Positions 35,002 to 44,428 of a stretch of DNA of 64,000 bases are shown in pieces. The first letter of the stretch is position 1; the number at the start of each line of letters is the position of its first letter. A program made the position numbers and the translations under genes. The stretch is from positions 62,001 to 126,000 of the forward strand of contig NZ_JDFF01000011.1 of the NCBI RefSeq assembly GCF_000565015.1, read 5' to 3'. The stretch comes from Porphyromonas catoniae ATCC 51270. GTDB lineage: Bacteria > Bacteroidota > Bacteroidia > Bacteroidales > Porphyromonadaceae. The notes beneath the pieces are model-generated. The model saw only the letters and a list, made by a program, of their open reading frames with translations. It searched no databases and was not told the origin of the DNA.

Positions 35002-37572
35002 CTACAGATCGAGGGTGGCGGAGAGGTAGAGGCGACGGGGCTGGTTCGGCCCATAGACATAGGCCGAGGCTCGTCCTGGTCCCATATCGGTGTCACGCTG
35101 GAAGGCGTTCAGGAAGTTCTGCACCCCCGCCTCTAACGTCAGCTTCACGAGCGAAGTGAGCTCAAAGGCGTAGCTTGCCCGAAGGTCAAGGTCTACAAAT
35201 GGCTTCGCATTGTAGAGATAGGCGTGCCCGTCGGCTACCCCACGGTAACGAGTGCCGTCCTGCTCAAACTCAAAGTGGCCATCGGGGCGGATCTTACCAG
35301 CAGGTACCCCGAGCTTGTCGAAGCCATCATAGGGCTCATGTGGTACCTTCATCCCACCTGTATAGGTACCCGAGAGGGTAAGGCTTAGGGCACGTGTGGG
35401 GTGAATTGTCCCTGTGAGGTAGCCGTAGACATTGGGGGTACGTTCGTAGTCCTTGGTGGCTATACGCTTCTGACCGGTATTCGCATCCTCGCCGAAGAGT
35501 TCCTTTTCTTCTCCATAGAGGCTACGCTGGAGCGTGAGTCCACCCTGCAGGTCAAAGAGGCGGCGGTAGGCTAGCTTTCCCTCGAGATTGACCCCGTATA
35601 CCTTGCTAGGGGCGCCCTTCATGTTCTGGATTGTGATCACGTGCTTCCCAGTGGAGGGATTGAGGACACCATCCTCACTGTCAGGGGTAAACTTATTCTT
35701 AATGAAGGTAGCAAAGCCCTCGCCCATGACATTGAGTTGCCAGCCACCGAAGGCGGTATACCAGTCTGCAGATAGGCTTAGGCTGCGTGAACGCTCTTCC
35801 TTGAGATCCTTCCCTAGGACACGTTCCTTGGGTTCACCACCTGCCAGCTGTACGTGCATCTCTTCGTCGAAGAATTGTGGAGCACGGAAGCCCTCGCTGT
35901 ACGAGAGACGTAGGCTAAGATCCTTCGTTGGAGAGAAGCGTACATTGGCACGAGGGCTTAGGATAAGCAGGGGATCGATGCTTAGCTTACCCCCCTGCAG
36001 TAGGCGCACATAGTCCAGACGACCACCGAGGAGGACGCTCCAGCGGTCGTTCGTGTACTCGATCTGATCGTACTGGGAGAATGTCCAGGTGACTTGGTCG
36101 ATAGCTTGTGAGCGGTAGCCGCTCTTGTCACGAAGGGTTGCATAGGTACCCTCTGCCCCAGCTGTGAGAGTAAAGGAGCGAGGGAAGTGGTGGATGTAGT
36201 TACCACCCACTTGGGCATCTAGCCCCTTGGTCTCGCCATAGGAGGTGAGGGCCTTTAGGGCTTCGTCGTATGCCTCTTGATACTTGCGTGCTTGCTCCTT
36301 CTCGAGGGGAGTGCCATTGGCGTTTCCTCGGGGAAGGGTCTTCAGTGGATCTAGCAAGTCTCCGGCATAGTCCCCGCCACCATAGTAGCTCTTACGCAGT
36401 ACCTGCTGGGCAGATGCGTAGAGGCTAAACTGATCTTTACCCGAAGCCGTAGCCTGATCAAACCGCAGACTTCCTCCATCGACGAAGTGCTGGAGGTACT
36501 CCGATATACGGGCTTGGAAGGGAGCCTCACTGAGGCGATCTCCCCCACGGCGATACTCGTGCATGGAGCGATATTCCGCTGTGAGCTTGCTGTACATACC
36601 CGTCTTATAATAGGAGCGGAAGCCAAGGGCTCTATTCTTCAGCTCGGGTATATCGGTGAAGCTATCTCCGTCGATGTCTACCATCCCCCTGCGGGAGTGC
36701 TGACCGAAGACCATCGCTGCAGCCCGACGATCCTCTGTGACAAGAGCGCCGTTGAAGCTCGTGGTAGGCATCAGCGAAGTATAGCGGTAATCCGCACCCT
36801 CGTAGCTGGTGTAGCTGTGGCGCAGGCTAGCGGAGTTCCTCAGTGGTTCACGTGTGATCACGTTGATGACCCCTCCGACAGCATTTGCGCCGAAGAGTGC
36901 CGAGCCCCCTCCTCGGATTACCTCCACACGTTCGATCATAGACGAAGGGATCTGCTCCAGACCATATACTCCTGCCAGCGCACTGAATACAGGGCGACTG
37001 TCGATGAGGATCTGCGAATAGGCACCTTCGAGTCCGTTGATACGTACTTGGTTGAACCCACAGTTCTGACAGTTATCCTCTATTCTAAGTCCAGGCTGGA
37101 AGCGCAGGCCTTGGCTCAGGTTATCGGAGTGAGTTTTCTGGAAGATCTCCTGAGAAAGTACCGTAACAAGACTCGGAGCACTCCTACGCATAGTCTCGTG
37201 TCTATTGGCAGAGATGACCACACCGTCTAGGTCGATAGCCTGCTGACGTAGATAGAAGTCATGGTGGCGACTATGTCCCGCTTGTATCGCCACTCCACTT
37301 GACTCCAAGGCATAGCCGAGGAGGCGTGCCTCCAGGATGTACGTCCCAGGACGCAGGTTAGGCAGAATAAAGGCACCGTTAGCATCTGTGGTCGTACCTA
37401 CGGTGGTCCCCTTGATAATGATTTGGACGTAAGGAAGGGCCTCGTGTGTCGAAGCGTCTACGACGGTGCCCACGATACTTCCTGTCGTCTCTGAGTGCTG
37501 AGCGAACGCACCTATCCCTACATATATAAGTAGGCAAAGCGCAAGAGTTGCTCGGAAAAGAATACTCTTCAT
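35002..37572 (-). CDS. TonB-dependent outer-membrane receptor
   Basis: An 856-residue receptor from the ATG at 37572, which gives the signal peptide MKSILFRATLALCLLIYVGIG; the frame extends 29 codons upstream without a signal. A carboxypeptidase-like domain (IVGTVVDASTHEALPYVQI) precedes the plug, which has DNCQNCGFNQVRINGLEG, ILIDSRPVFS and VIRGGGSALFGANAVGGVIN. The paired cysteines in the plug are a feature of one widespread Bacteroidota receptor group. The barrel ends in LYLSATLDL. Ligand is unknown; iron, haem or another metal complex is likely. No SusD partner is adjacent. Confidence 0.92.
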   Translation of the reverse strand: MKSILFRATLALCLLIYVGIGAFAQHSETTGSIVGTVVDASTHEALPYVQIIIKGTTVGTTTDANGAFILPNLRPGTYILEARLLGYALESSGVAIQAGHSRHHDFYLRQQAIDLDGVVISANRHETMRRSAPSLVTVLSQEIFQKTHSDNLSQGLRFQPGLRIEDNCQNCGFNQVRINGLEGAYSQILIDSRPVFSALAGVYGLEQIPSSMIERVEVIRGGGSALFGANAVGGVINVITREPLRNSASLRHSYTSYEGADYRYTSLMPTTSFNGALVTEDRRAAAMVFGQHSRRGMVDIDGDSFTDIPELKNRALGFRSYYKTGMYSKLTAEYRSMHEYRRGGDRLSEAPFQARISEYLQHFVDGGSLRFDQATASGKDQFSLYASAQQVLRKSYYGGGDYAGDLLDPLKTLPRGNANGTPLEKEQARKYQEAYDEALKALTSYGETKGLDAQVGGNYIHHFPRSFTLTAGAEGTYATLRDKSGYRSQAIDQVTWTFSQYDQIEYTNDRWSVLLGGRLDYVRLLQGGKLSIDPLLILSPRANVRFSPTKDLSLRLSYSEGFRAPQFFDEEMHVQLAGGEPKERVLGKDLKEERSRSLSLSADWYTAFGGWQLNVMGEGFATFIKNKFTPDSEDGVLNPSTGKHVITIQNMKGAPSKVYGVNLEGKLAYRRLFDLQGGLTLQRSLYGEEKELFGEDANTGQKRIATKDYERTPNVYGYLTGTIHPTRALSLTLSGTYTGGMKVPHEPYDGFDKLGVPAGKIRPDGHFEFEQDGTRYRGVADGHAYLYNAKPFVDLDLRASYAFELTSLVKLTLEAGVQNFLNAFQRDTDMGPGRASAYVYGPNQPRRLYLSATLDL

Positions 37573-37748
37573 GACATGATGTATTAAATGAATGAACGCT
37601 GAGGAGCCAAGGGCCTCGTCCCCAAGGTGCAGTCCACACCCATAGCTGGCTTGTAGCACAGATATAGGGAGGGATGTATGCGAAGATCGGAAGGTGAAAA
37701 GTCAGAACCTCTCTGGCAAGGTAAGGCTCTCTTTGGCTCTACTAAGCA

Positions 37749-37756
37749 CAAAGATA
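37749..37756 (-). promoter_or_regulatory. -7 element of the TonB receptor gene
   Basis: TATCTTTG on the minus strand, about 177 nt before the chosen ATG, leaving a long leader. No TTG at the usual distance. Confidence 0.4.
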
Positions 37757-38131
37757 AGGAAAGACTACCCTAACTCTGTCTTCCAAGGCTAAAATACCTA
37801 CTTGAGGGGAAGGGCAACACGATCTTTACCAATCCTCTAATACCACCTTTTCTCGACCTTCAATGCTTCCGCCACTGAACTACTAAAACTTCCTTTATTG
37901 AGCCTCTAATAGCTCCGTTACCAGACTCCCAACCCTCTCTCTTCTAGACCAGCAAGACTTCCTTCACTAGATGAGAGACACAGCCATCCTTCACCTATCT
38001 CTGTATCCTTCTTCACCATATACCTTACCCTACCTCACACCTATTACTACCTGAAACATCTGCTTTTTGTAGCCCCCTCCATCCACTCTCTCCCTACCAC
38101 TAGCTTAGCTTTTTCCTATATCCCCCTCAAT

Positions 38132-38217
38132 CACCTATCATAGGTGACAACATCCACCTATCATAGATGAAGACCGCCACCTATGATAGGTGATTGAGAA
38201 GGTTTCCCCGATAACTC
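38132..38217. repeat. Mixed 23-nt array: three family C units and one family B unit
   Basis: Units start at 38132, 38155, 38178 and 38201, exactly 23 nt apart. The first three are the palindrome CACCTATCATAGGTG or variants (CACCTATGATAGGTG has the centre inverted). The fourth, GGTTTCCCCGATAACTC, belongs to family B, yet keeps the register. This is the only array here where two core families join. Confidence 0.88.
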
Positions 38218-38449
38218 TATGAAGGAAGCAGGATGAATATGGCTGGTGCAACTAGCACAATTCGAAAGATTTTCCCCTCCTCACAGAGCGAGACTGCCGA
38301 GCTAGCCTAGACTACTCCAGACCTGCCTCTTACCAGAACTAGAGCAAAGACACCTCCGAGAGGACTCCCTCCAAACAAGATGGACGTATCGAGACGCCCT
38401 CCCCTAAGCAAAGAGGACAACACGGAGGGTGGATAAATAGAAAATGCTT

Positions 38450-38457
38450 TATATTTG
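38450..38457 (+). promoter_or_regulatory. -7 element of norB
   Basis: TATATTTG fits TAnnTTTG, 79 nt before the ATG. No TTG at 19-20 nt, as may be expected for an activator-dependent promoter. Confidence 0.5.
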
Positions 38458-38535
38458 CAGTGGTTTCTATTTACTTAAAACAAGTATAGATAAACAATTG
38501 TAAATATTGATACATAATCATTATTCCTATCACTC

Positions 38536-40782
38536 ATGACACCAAAGAAACTATGGTATGCCCTAGCGACAGTCATTCTATTGTCGTTTGGGGTGCTTGG
38601 CTTCTTCGGAGTGGAAATCTTCCGCACCATGCCCCCCTTCCCCAAGCAGGTGGTGACAACGGAGGGAGAGGTACTCTTCGAGGGTCAAGACATCAAGGAT
38701 GGTCAGAACGTCTGGCAATCCATCGGTGGACAGACTGTAGGTAGCATCTGGGGGCATGGAGCTTACATCGCTCCAGACTGGAACGCTGACTACCTCCACC
38801 GAGAGTCTGTAATCATGCTTCGTAAGCTCGCCGAACAAGACGGGCTAGACTACTCCACCCTCCCCGAGGAAGAGAAGGCAAAGTATCAGGTACTCCTACG
38901 CCAAGAGCTGCGTAAGAACACCTATGACCCCACCACGGGTATCATCACCTACTCTCCTCTACGCGCTGAGGCAGCTCGGGAAGTGGGAGAGCACTACGCC
39001 AAGCTATTCCTCGGCGATGATGCTCCTGAGTATGTGAAGCTCCGCTCCGACTATGCCCTGCGAGGCAAGAGCCTAGAAGACCCAGCAAAGATGGCCAAGA
39101 TGAACGCCTTCTTTGCTTGGACCTCTTGGGTCTGCGTTGCTAGCCGTCCAGGCAGTGATGTCAGCTACACCAACAACTGGCCTCACGACCCTGTCATCGG
39201 TAACGTTGCCCCAACGTCCCTTCATCTCTGGTCAGGCTTCAGCGTACTCATGCTACTGACAGCCGTGGGTATCCTCGTCTACTACTATGCACAAAGTAAG
39301 GAGGACGAAGAGGGTCCCCTGCCTACAGAAGACCCCCTACGTGGCATGAAGCCTACCGCCTCTATGCGTGCTACAATCAAGTACATCTGGATTGTATCGG
39401 CACTGATGCTCGTACAGATGGTGCTGGGGGCAATCACGGCACACTATGGGGTAGAGGGAGATGCTCTCTTCAGCCTGCCTATACAGGACTTCCTACCACA
39501 GGCTGTCTCTCGTAGCTGGCACGTCCAGCTGGCTATCCTCTGGATCGCTACCTCTTGGCTTGCCACGGGTCTGTATATAGCACCTGCCGTATCAGGTACA
39601 GAACCGAAGTATCAAGCCCTCGGGGTGAATGTCCTCTTCGGTGCCCTCATCTTTGTCGTTGTAGGCTCCTTAGTCGGACAGTGGATGGGTGTGATGCAGA
39701 AGCTCGGACTCATCGAGAACTTCTGGCTCGGTCACCAAGGCTATGAGTACGTAGAGCTCGGTCGCATATGGCAGATCCTCCTCTTGGTAGGTCTCGTGCT
39801 CTGGCTCTTCTTGATGATCCGTGCTCTGATACCGGCCCTCAAGCGCAAGGATGAGAACCGTCATCTACTGACCCTCTTCATCATCGCTTCGCTAGCCATT
39901 GCATTCTTCTACGCTGCAGGTCTAATGTATGGTCGCCAGACACACATGGCCATCGCCGAGTACTGGCGCTGGTGGGTAGTGCACCTCTGGGTAGAAGGGT
40001 TCTTCGAGGTATTCGCTACGGTTGTTGCTGCCTTCCTCTTCTGCCGTCTGGGGCTACTACGTATAAAGTCTGCCACAACGTCAGTACTCTTCTCTACCAT
40101 CATCTTCCTAGCAGGTGGTATCCTAGGTACCTTCCACCACCTCTACTTCAGTGCTACACCTACTGGCGTATTGGCTCTTGGAGCTACGTTTAGCGCACTA
40201 GAGATTGTCCCACTCGTACTAATCGGGATGGAAGCCTACCACAACTATAAGCTCTCGAAGGCAACGAAGTGGATTGAGGACTACAAATGGCCTATATACT
40301 GCTTCATTGCTATGTGTTTCTGGAACTTCCTAGGTGCAGGTATCTTTGGCTTTGCGATCAACCCACCGATTGCCCTCTACTATCTGCAGGGTCTCAACAC
40401 AACGGCAGTGCATGGTCACGCCGCACTCTTTGGGGTGTATGGTATCCTAGGTATTGGGCTGATGCTCTTCTGCCTACGTGGTCTCTATCCCGACTACAAG
40501 TGGAATGACAAGCTGATTGGTACGGCCTTCTGGATGATCAACATCGGTCTGTTCCTCATGGTAACCATCAGTGTCCTACCTATCGGTATCCTACAGGCTC
40601 ACGAATCAATCACTAACGCCTATTGGTCAGCACGCTCGGCAGAGTTCCTCCAGCAGGACTTCATGCAGGTGATCCGCTGGATGCGTATGCCAGGTGACCT
40701 ACTGCTCGGGACGGGTGAGCTACTGCTCGTAATCTTCATCTTCGGGCTACACTTCGGGTGGTCTCGCAAGGCTAAGCGATAG
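38536..40782 (+). CDS. norB: Quinol-dependent nitric oxide reductase (single-subunit)
   Basis: Reduces two NO to N2O at the cytoplasmic membrane using quinol, for NO detoxification or respiration. With 748 residues it has the N-terminal extension of qNor (NorZ) type enzymes that replaces NorC. The periplasmic part shows QDIKDGQNVWQSIGG and GSIWGHGAYIAPDW. The haem-copper oxidase core has NVAPTSLHLWSG, RSWHVQLAILWIAT, WRWWVVHLWVEGFFEVF and HGHAALFGVYG, with the histidine ligands of the haems and non-haem iron. About 14 membrane helices are expected. It is a single gene with a very strong terminator. No other denitrification genes are nearby, so detoxification is likely. Confidence 0.95.
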   Translation: MTPKKLWYALATVILLSFGVLGFFGVEIFRTMPPFPKQVVTTEGEVLFEGQDIKDGQNVWQSIGGQTVGSIWGHGAYIAPDWNADYLHRESVIMLRKLAEQDGLDYSTLPEEEKAKYQVLLRQELRKNTYDPTTGIITYSPLRAEAAREVGEHYAKLFLGDDAPEYVKLRSDYALRGKSLEDPAKMAKMNAFFAWTSWVCVASRPGSDVSYTNNWPHDPVIGNVAPTSLHLWSGFSVLMLLTAVGILVYYYAQSKEDEEGPLPTEDPLRGMKPTASMRATIKYIWIVSALMLVQMVLGAITAHYGVEGDALFSLPIQDFLPQAVSRSWHVQLAILWIATSWLATGLYIAPAVSGTEPKYQALGVNVLFGALIFVVVGSLVGQWMGVMQKLGLIENFWLGHQGYEYVELGRIWQILLLVGLVLWLFLMIRALIPALKRKDENRHLLTLFIIASLAIAFFYAAGLMYGRQTHMAIAEYWRWWVVHLWVEGFFEVFATVVAAFLFCRLGLLRIKSATTSVLFSTIIFLAGGILGTFHHLYFSATPTGVLALGATFSALEIVPLVLIGMEAYHNYKLSKATKWIEDYKWPIYCFIAMCFWNFLGAGIFGFAINPPIALYYLQGLNTTAVHGHAALFGVYGILGIGLMLFCLRGLYPDYKWNDKLIGTAFWMINIGLFLMVTISVLPIGILQAHESITNAYWSARSAEFLQQDFMQVIRWMRMPGDLLLGTGELLLVIFIFGLHFGWSRKAKR

Positions 40783-40800
40783 CCTCCTCCCCACGACTTA

Positions 40801-40847
40801 AAAGGACAAGGGCTGCACTCCATGATGGAGTGCAGCCCTTGTCCTTT
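40801..40847. terminator. Bidirectional terminator after norB
   Basis: A perfect stem of at least 20 bp (40801-40820 with 40828-40847) and a small loop, placed between convergent genes. It starts with AAA and ends with TTT. Confidence 0.9.
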
Positions 40848-40885
40848 ATGCCTTCTCGGGGAATACCCCAAGGCTGTACGAGGGA

Positions 40886-43306
40886 TTACATACGGGAGCG
40901 TACGTCATCAGCATTACCATGGGCTTGCTTACCTCGTATCGGGGCACCGAAGCTATAAGTAATGCCTAGATTAAGTATGTTAGGAGTGGTATAGTTCCTA
41001 GCCACAATCGTATTTCCTCCCGTAGTCGTGGTAGCAGTGAACTCCTTAATGAATAGGTTGTACACGCCAGCCGATAGTTTGAGTTTCCCCTGAAGGAGTG
41101 CATAGGCTAGCCCTGCAGAGGCACGGAAGGACTGGCCTATCTTGAAGCCTCCATCAATCCGAGGTGTACCATACTCTGCATTAACATTTGCCGTCAATGT
41201 CTTAGCATGATTGAGGAAGATTGTTGCATTAATGCCTGCTGTATAGCTCAGCATTTCGTTATCCCAACCCTTACCCTCATCATTGCGTACCTTACTCTTG
41301 GTGTACTGCACACTCTGGTTAAGATAGGCTTGCAGGAAGGAGAGGGCAGTGAAGTAATAGTTATTGGACAGCCCCCACGCATACTCCGTCTCGTTGTTAC
41401 CAAATAGGTACTGGGCTTGGTTTGTCACAGCATCCAGCTCGATGAATTGGGTGATTCCATCCCAACGGTACTTACCGAAGGCGGAGAAGTTCAGCTTGCC
41501 TCCGAGGGTATAGCCTAGGGTGAGTGTCCCCTGCTTGGAGGCACGCAGATCCTCCCTACCCTTCATGATGGTATATTGGTTCTCATACCTAGGGAATGGG
41601 GAGAGCTGGAAAAAGCCTGGGCGCTCTAGTCGTACCGTGCCATCGAGGCTGAAGGCATGACGCTCATTCGGAGTGAAGCCAAGGTAGAGTGTGGGGAAGA
41701 CATTAAGGTAATCCTTGAGGTTCAGACGTCCCTGTCCGTCCTGAGTGCCTGCATTATGCGTGTACTCGAGGCGTATACCTGCTCGGCTTGTCCACTTAGC
41801 TGATAGGGGGAGCGAAGCATCAGCATAGAGGGCATAGATGTGTTCGTCGAAGGAGACATCTTCCTTACGACCATTCAGCAGGGGTTCCGTGTGACGCTTG
41901 TAGTGGAGACCATTCTCAGTATGCGACCAAGTCCCTTTTATCCCAAAGCTCGTCTGTGCTTTACCTATCGGGAGGGTGAAGTCAATATTCGTCAGGAAGG
42001 AATTGGCACGCTTCGTCCCATGTGAGGAATAGACGAAGTCTGAACCAGGGATAACAGCCTTCTGTGGCGTGAAACTCTCTGCCTGAAAGTCATCATCCGT
42101 CTTGGAGTTAGAGAAGACATAGTCAAAGTCCCAGCTGATCTTCCTACCAGGATGAGCGGGGAAGGTCTTCTCTAGGTGGAGGTTTGTTGCTAGATAGCCA
42201 TCGTCGGACTCCTCTGTATCCGTCCCGAGGGCGTACTTCTTTAGGGTCTTCGCTGGGAGGTCATAGTCTCGGGTATCATTGTCACGAATGACCTTCCCTC
42301 CATCGGGAGAGTAGGAGCAGGAGAGCCCCATGCTGAAGTCCGGACGGAAGTCATAGTCAAAGGTTGCCCTGAGGTTAAGCCCCCTATTCTTAATGACCAT
42401 ATCTGTTGCACTCTCCGAGTATAGCTGGGTCGAGGGATAGGTCTTCTCTGTGGCGAAGCCCCCAGCATATACCCATCTGTTATAGCCTGCCGTAAGGGAT
42501 GCTGTGGTCTTGCCCTGCTTATAGTTGAGGTTACCTGACACATTCCCACCCGACTTCCCCTTGATCAGTCGGTAGCCTGTAGATAAGCTTCCGCCGAAGA
42601 AGTCATTTTTAGGTTTCTTCAAGACGATATTAAGGATACCTGCATTCCCCTCTGCCTCATACTTGGCGGGAGGTGTAGTGATGACCTCCACCTGCCCAAG
42701 GTCTCGACTGGTGTAGGAGCGGAGGAGGTTCACCAGTGCCTTCCCTGAGAGGCGCACCCGCTTGTCATTGATCAGGACGATGACGTTCCCCTTACCAATG
42801 ACGGAGATGCCATCATCAGATACGTTGAGACCAGGTGTTTGCTTGAGGACGTCGAGGGCACTCTGCGCTCCGAGGCTAAGCTGCTCAGCGTCGAAAACCA
42901 GACGGTCAGCCTTTCGAGCGATAATCGGTCGCTTAGCCGAGACGGTGACTGCCTGGAGCTGAACGCTCTCCTCACTGAGGCTAATCGCAGGGAGGGTCAA
43001 CTCACTCTTGCCCGAGGGGATGGTGAGTCGCTCGGTATAGGGTTTATAACCCAGCCCCTTAACCTGGAGGATATAGTCCCCCGAGGGTATTGTCAGGTGG
43101 AATGCTCCCGTAGCATCGCTCACCGCCCCACTGACGAGGGAGCTATCGGCAGGAGCGAGCAGGAGTATATTAGCGAAGTCTACAGGGGCTTTGCTTGCTG
43201 ACGCAAGGACTTTCCCTTGGACAGCGACCTCTGCCCTCTGGGCAAAGGCTATTGTGCTGGTTGAGATAAGCAACAGCACGAGTGTGTACATGTAAATCCG
43301 TTGCAT
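40886..43306 (-). CDS. Outer-membrane beta-barrel family protein (TonB receptor-like)
   Basis: An 806-residue outer-membrane protein with signal peptide MQRIYMYTLVLLLISTSTIA. A carboxypeptidase-regulatory-like domain (VQGKVLASASKAPVDFANIL, then VKGLGYKPY) leads to a reduced plug (SALDVLKQTPGLNVSDDG, EVITTPPAKYEAEGNAGILN) and a long barrel. This matches the family labelled outer membrane beta-barrel protein 3, common in Bacteroidota and of unknown cargo. The C-terminus carries a charged tail after the last strand (APIRGKQAHGNADDVRSRM), so it does not end with the usual aromatic residue. A strong promoter lies upstream. Confidence 0.88.
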   Translation of the reverse strand: MQRIYMYTLVLLLISTSTIAFAQRAEVAVQGKVLASASKAPVDFANILLLAPADSSLVSGAVSDATGAFHLTIPSGDYILQVKGLGYKPYTERLTIPSGKSELTLPAISLSEESVQLQAVTVSAKRPIIARKADRLVFDAEQLSLGAQSALDVLKQTPGLNVSDDGISVIGKGNVIVLINDKRVRLSGKALVNLLRSYTSRDLGQVEVITTPPAKYEAEGNAGILNIVLKKPKNDFFGGSLSTGYRLIKGKSGGNVSGNLNYKQGKTTASLTAGYNRWVYAGGFATEKTYPSTQLYSESATDMVIKNRGLNLRATFDYDFRPDFSMGLSCSYSPDGGKVIRDNDTRDYDLPAKTLKKYALGTDTEESDDGYLATNLHLEKTFPAHPGRKISWDFDYVFSNSKTDDDFQAESFTPQKAVIPGSDFVYSSHGTKRANSFLTNIDFTLPIGKAQTSFGIKGTWSHTENGLHYKRHTEPLLNGRKEDVSFDEHIYALYADASLPLSAKWTSRAGIRLEYTHNAGTQDGQGRLNLKDYLNVFPTLYLGFTPNERHAFSLDGTVRLERPGFFQLSPFPRYENQYTIMKGREDLRASKQGTLTLGYTLGGKLNFSAFGKYRWDGITQFIELDAVTNQAQYLFGNNETEYAWGLSNNYYFTALSFLQAYLNQSVQYTKSKVRNDEGKGWDNEMLSYTAGINATIFLNHAKTLTANVNAEYGTPRIDGGFKIGQSFRASAGLAYALLQGKLKLSAGVYNLFIKEFTATTTTGGNTIVARNYTTPNILNLGITYSFGAPIRGKQAHGNADDVRSRM

Positions 43307-43340
43307 TGTTTACCGGGTGTTTCTAGTGACTAATACACTG

Positions 43341-43370
43341 CAAAGGTAGATATTCTTTTTTAATCACCAA
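43341..43370 (-). promoter_or_regulatory. Promoter of the beta-barrel protein gene
   Basis: TTG (43370-43368), 19 nt, TACCTTTG (43348-43341) on the minus strand, 35 nt before the ATG. The best-formed promoter in the window. Confidence 0.8.
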
Positions 43371-43477
43371 ATCTTTTCATCGAGAGTCAAAATCCTCTCC
43401 CCTCAGTGTATGATATCCCCTCCTCCTAGAGAGCATGTTAGCTCTCTACTTATAGTGGCAGACACATCGTCTATCGA

Positions 43478-43563
43478 ACCCACGTATGCGTTCCGTAGAG
43501 ACCCTTGCATGGGTTTGAGATGAAGTCCTTGCATGGGTCGAATAAGGAACCCTTGCAAGGATT
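43478..43563. repeat. Palindromic 23/24-nt tandem array, family D
   Basis: Four units with cores ACCCACGTATGCGTT, ACCCTTGCATGGGTT, GTCCTTGCATGGGTC and ACCCTTGCAAGGATT. Core-to-core distances are 23, 24 and 24 nt. It lies in the 493-bp gap between the beta-barrel gene and the RNase HI gene, which also holds the barrel promoter and the RNase HI terminator. Confidence 0.78.
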
Positions 43564-43686
43564 TCCCCTGACGAATAGAGAGGCTACGAAGCGGAGGAAA
43601 CGAAAGGCATAAGGAGGGAGTGAGGATGAGCCTCATCGGAAGCAGACAGAGGGAACTCGGATACTACCCAAAAGGGTAAGCAGAAA

Positions 43687-43732
43687 AGACAAACGTGGTA
43701 AGTGAGCATTGTCCTCCTTACCACGTTTGTCT
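43687..43732 (-). terminator. Terminator after the RNase HI gene
   Basis: A perfect 16-bp stem (43687-43702 with 43717-43732) and a 14-nt loop, ending in TCTTTTCT on the minus strand. It lies 68 nt after the stop codon. Confidence 0.75.
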
Positions 43733-43799
43733 AGGTCGTATTTATGCTTATGCTGGCGTTCTCGTTGCCTTTCCTTCACACAGCTCTATTGTTCCCCAG

Positions 43800-44426
43800 C
43801 TACTTCCTACCATAGTCGGCAGGGATCTCTCCCCAGCTGACCGTGTCCCACTTATAGACGGGTGTGGTGTAGGGGTGTGTCTGTAGCCATCGCTCTGCAC
43901 GCTGGATTAGGTCAAAGAGAGGCTCAGACTTCGGGGTGCGCTCCAGTAAGGTCTTGCACCGCTTCTTGCGTACCCACGTCAGTGCAATCTGACTATCCGA
44001 GTAGATGACAAGCCCCGAGAGCTGGCGTTGCTCGATGAGGGCGAGTGCATGGACGATGGCTAGGAACTCTCCGATGTTATTCGTACCCATCTCAAACGGC
44101 CCCATTTCAAAGAGTGTTGTTCGTGAGGGTAGATAGACGCCTCGGTATTCCATCACCCCAGGGTTACCCGAGCATGCAGCATCAACAACGATAGCCTCTG
44201 GTATCGGTGTGGTCGTCTTGCTCTGCATCTCCTTAGGGACCTTATGACGGCGCTCGAAGCCATACGCACCATCTTCGTAGGCCATCCGAGCCTCACGCTC
44301 GGAGTCAAAGGCCTTAAACTTCGCATTCGGATAGCCCGTAGTCTGTGCCTGACATTCGCTCCAGGTCTCGTAGACCCCTGGCTCATGCCCTGCCCAGACA
44401 ACATACCATTTCTTTCGCTTGCTCAT
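43800..44426 (-). CDS. rnhA: Ribonuclease HI with N-terminal hybrid-binding domain
   Basis: Cleaves RNA in RNA-DNA hybrids. It has 208 residues. The N-terminal 50 residues (KWYVVWAGHEPGVYETWSEC, then FKAFDSEREA) are the caulimovirus viroplasmin-like domain that binds hybrids. The catalytic domain has VVDAACSGNPG (Asp), TNNIGEFLAIVHAL (Glu) and YSDSQIALTWV (Asp), and the fourth acidic site is likely near PADYGRK. It starts 2 nt after the Sir2 gene ends and is the last gene of the DPP11-Sir2-RNase HI operon. Confidence 0.93.
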   Translation of the reverse strand: MSKRKKWYVVWAGHEPGVYETWSECQAQTTGYPNAKFKAFDSEREARMAYEDGAYGFERRHKVPKEMQSKTTTPIPEAIVVDAACSGNPGVMEYRGVYLPSRTTLFEMGPFEMGTNNIGEFLAIVHALALIEQRQLSGLVIYSDSQIALTWVRKKRCKTLLERTPKSEPLFDLIQRAERWLQTHPYTTPVYKWDTVSWGEIPADYGRK

Positions 44427-44428
44427 CC

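Larger units (their letters stand above)
37573..38535. other. 963-bp divergent intergenic region upstream of norB
   Basis: Separates the TonB receptor (minus) from norB (plus). It contains a -7 element for each gene, a mixed 23-nt array (38132-38217) and a candidate TGTA-N8-TACA dyad (38499-38514). The stretch 37780-38100 is pyrimidine-rich and I see no gene or repeat in it. Confidence 0.65.

Noticed and set aside
36487-37230. A 247-residue open frame on the plus strand
   Set aside because: It lies wholly inside, and antisense to, the TonB receptor gene whose protein is clearly real.
43800-44426. Viral or mobile origin of the RNase HI gene because of its viroplasmin-like domain
   Set aside because: This N-terminal domain is common in cellular RNase HI; the gene sits in an ordinary operon with no mobile-element genes.
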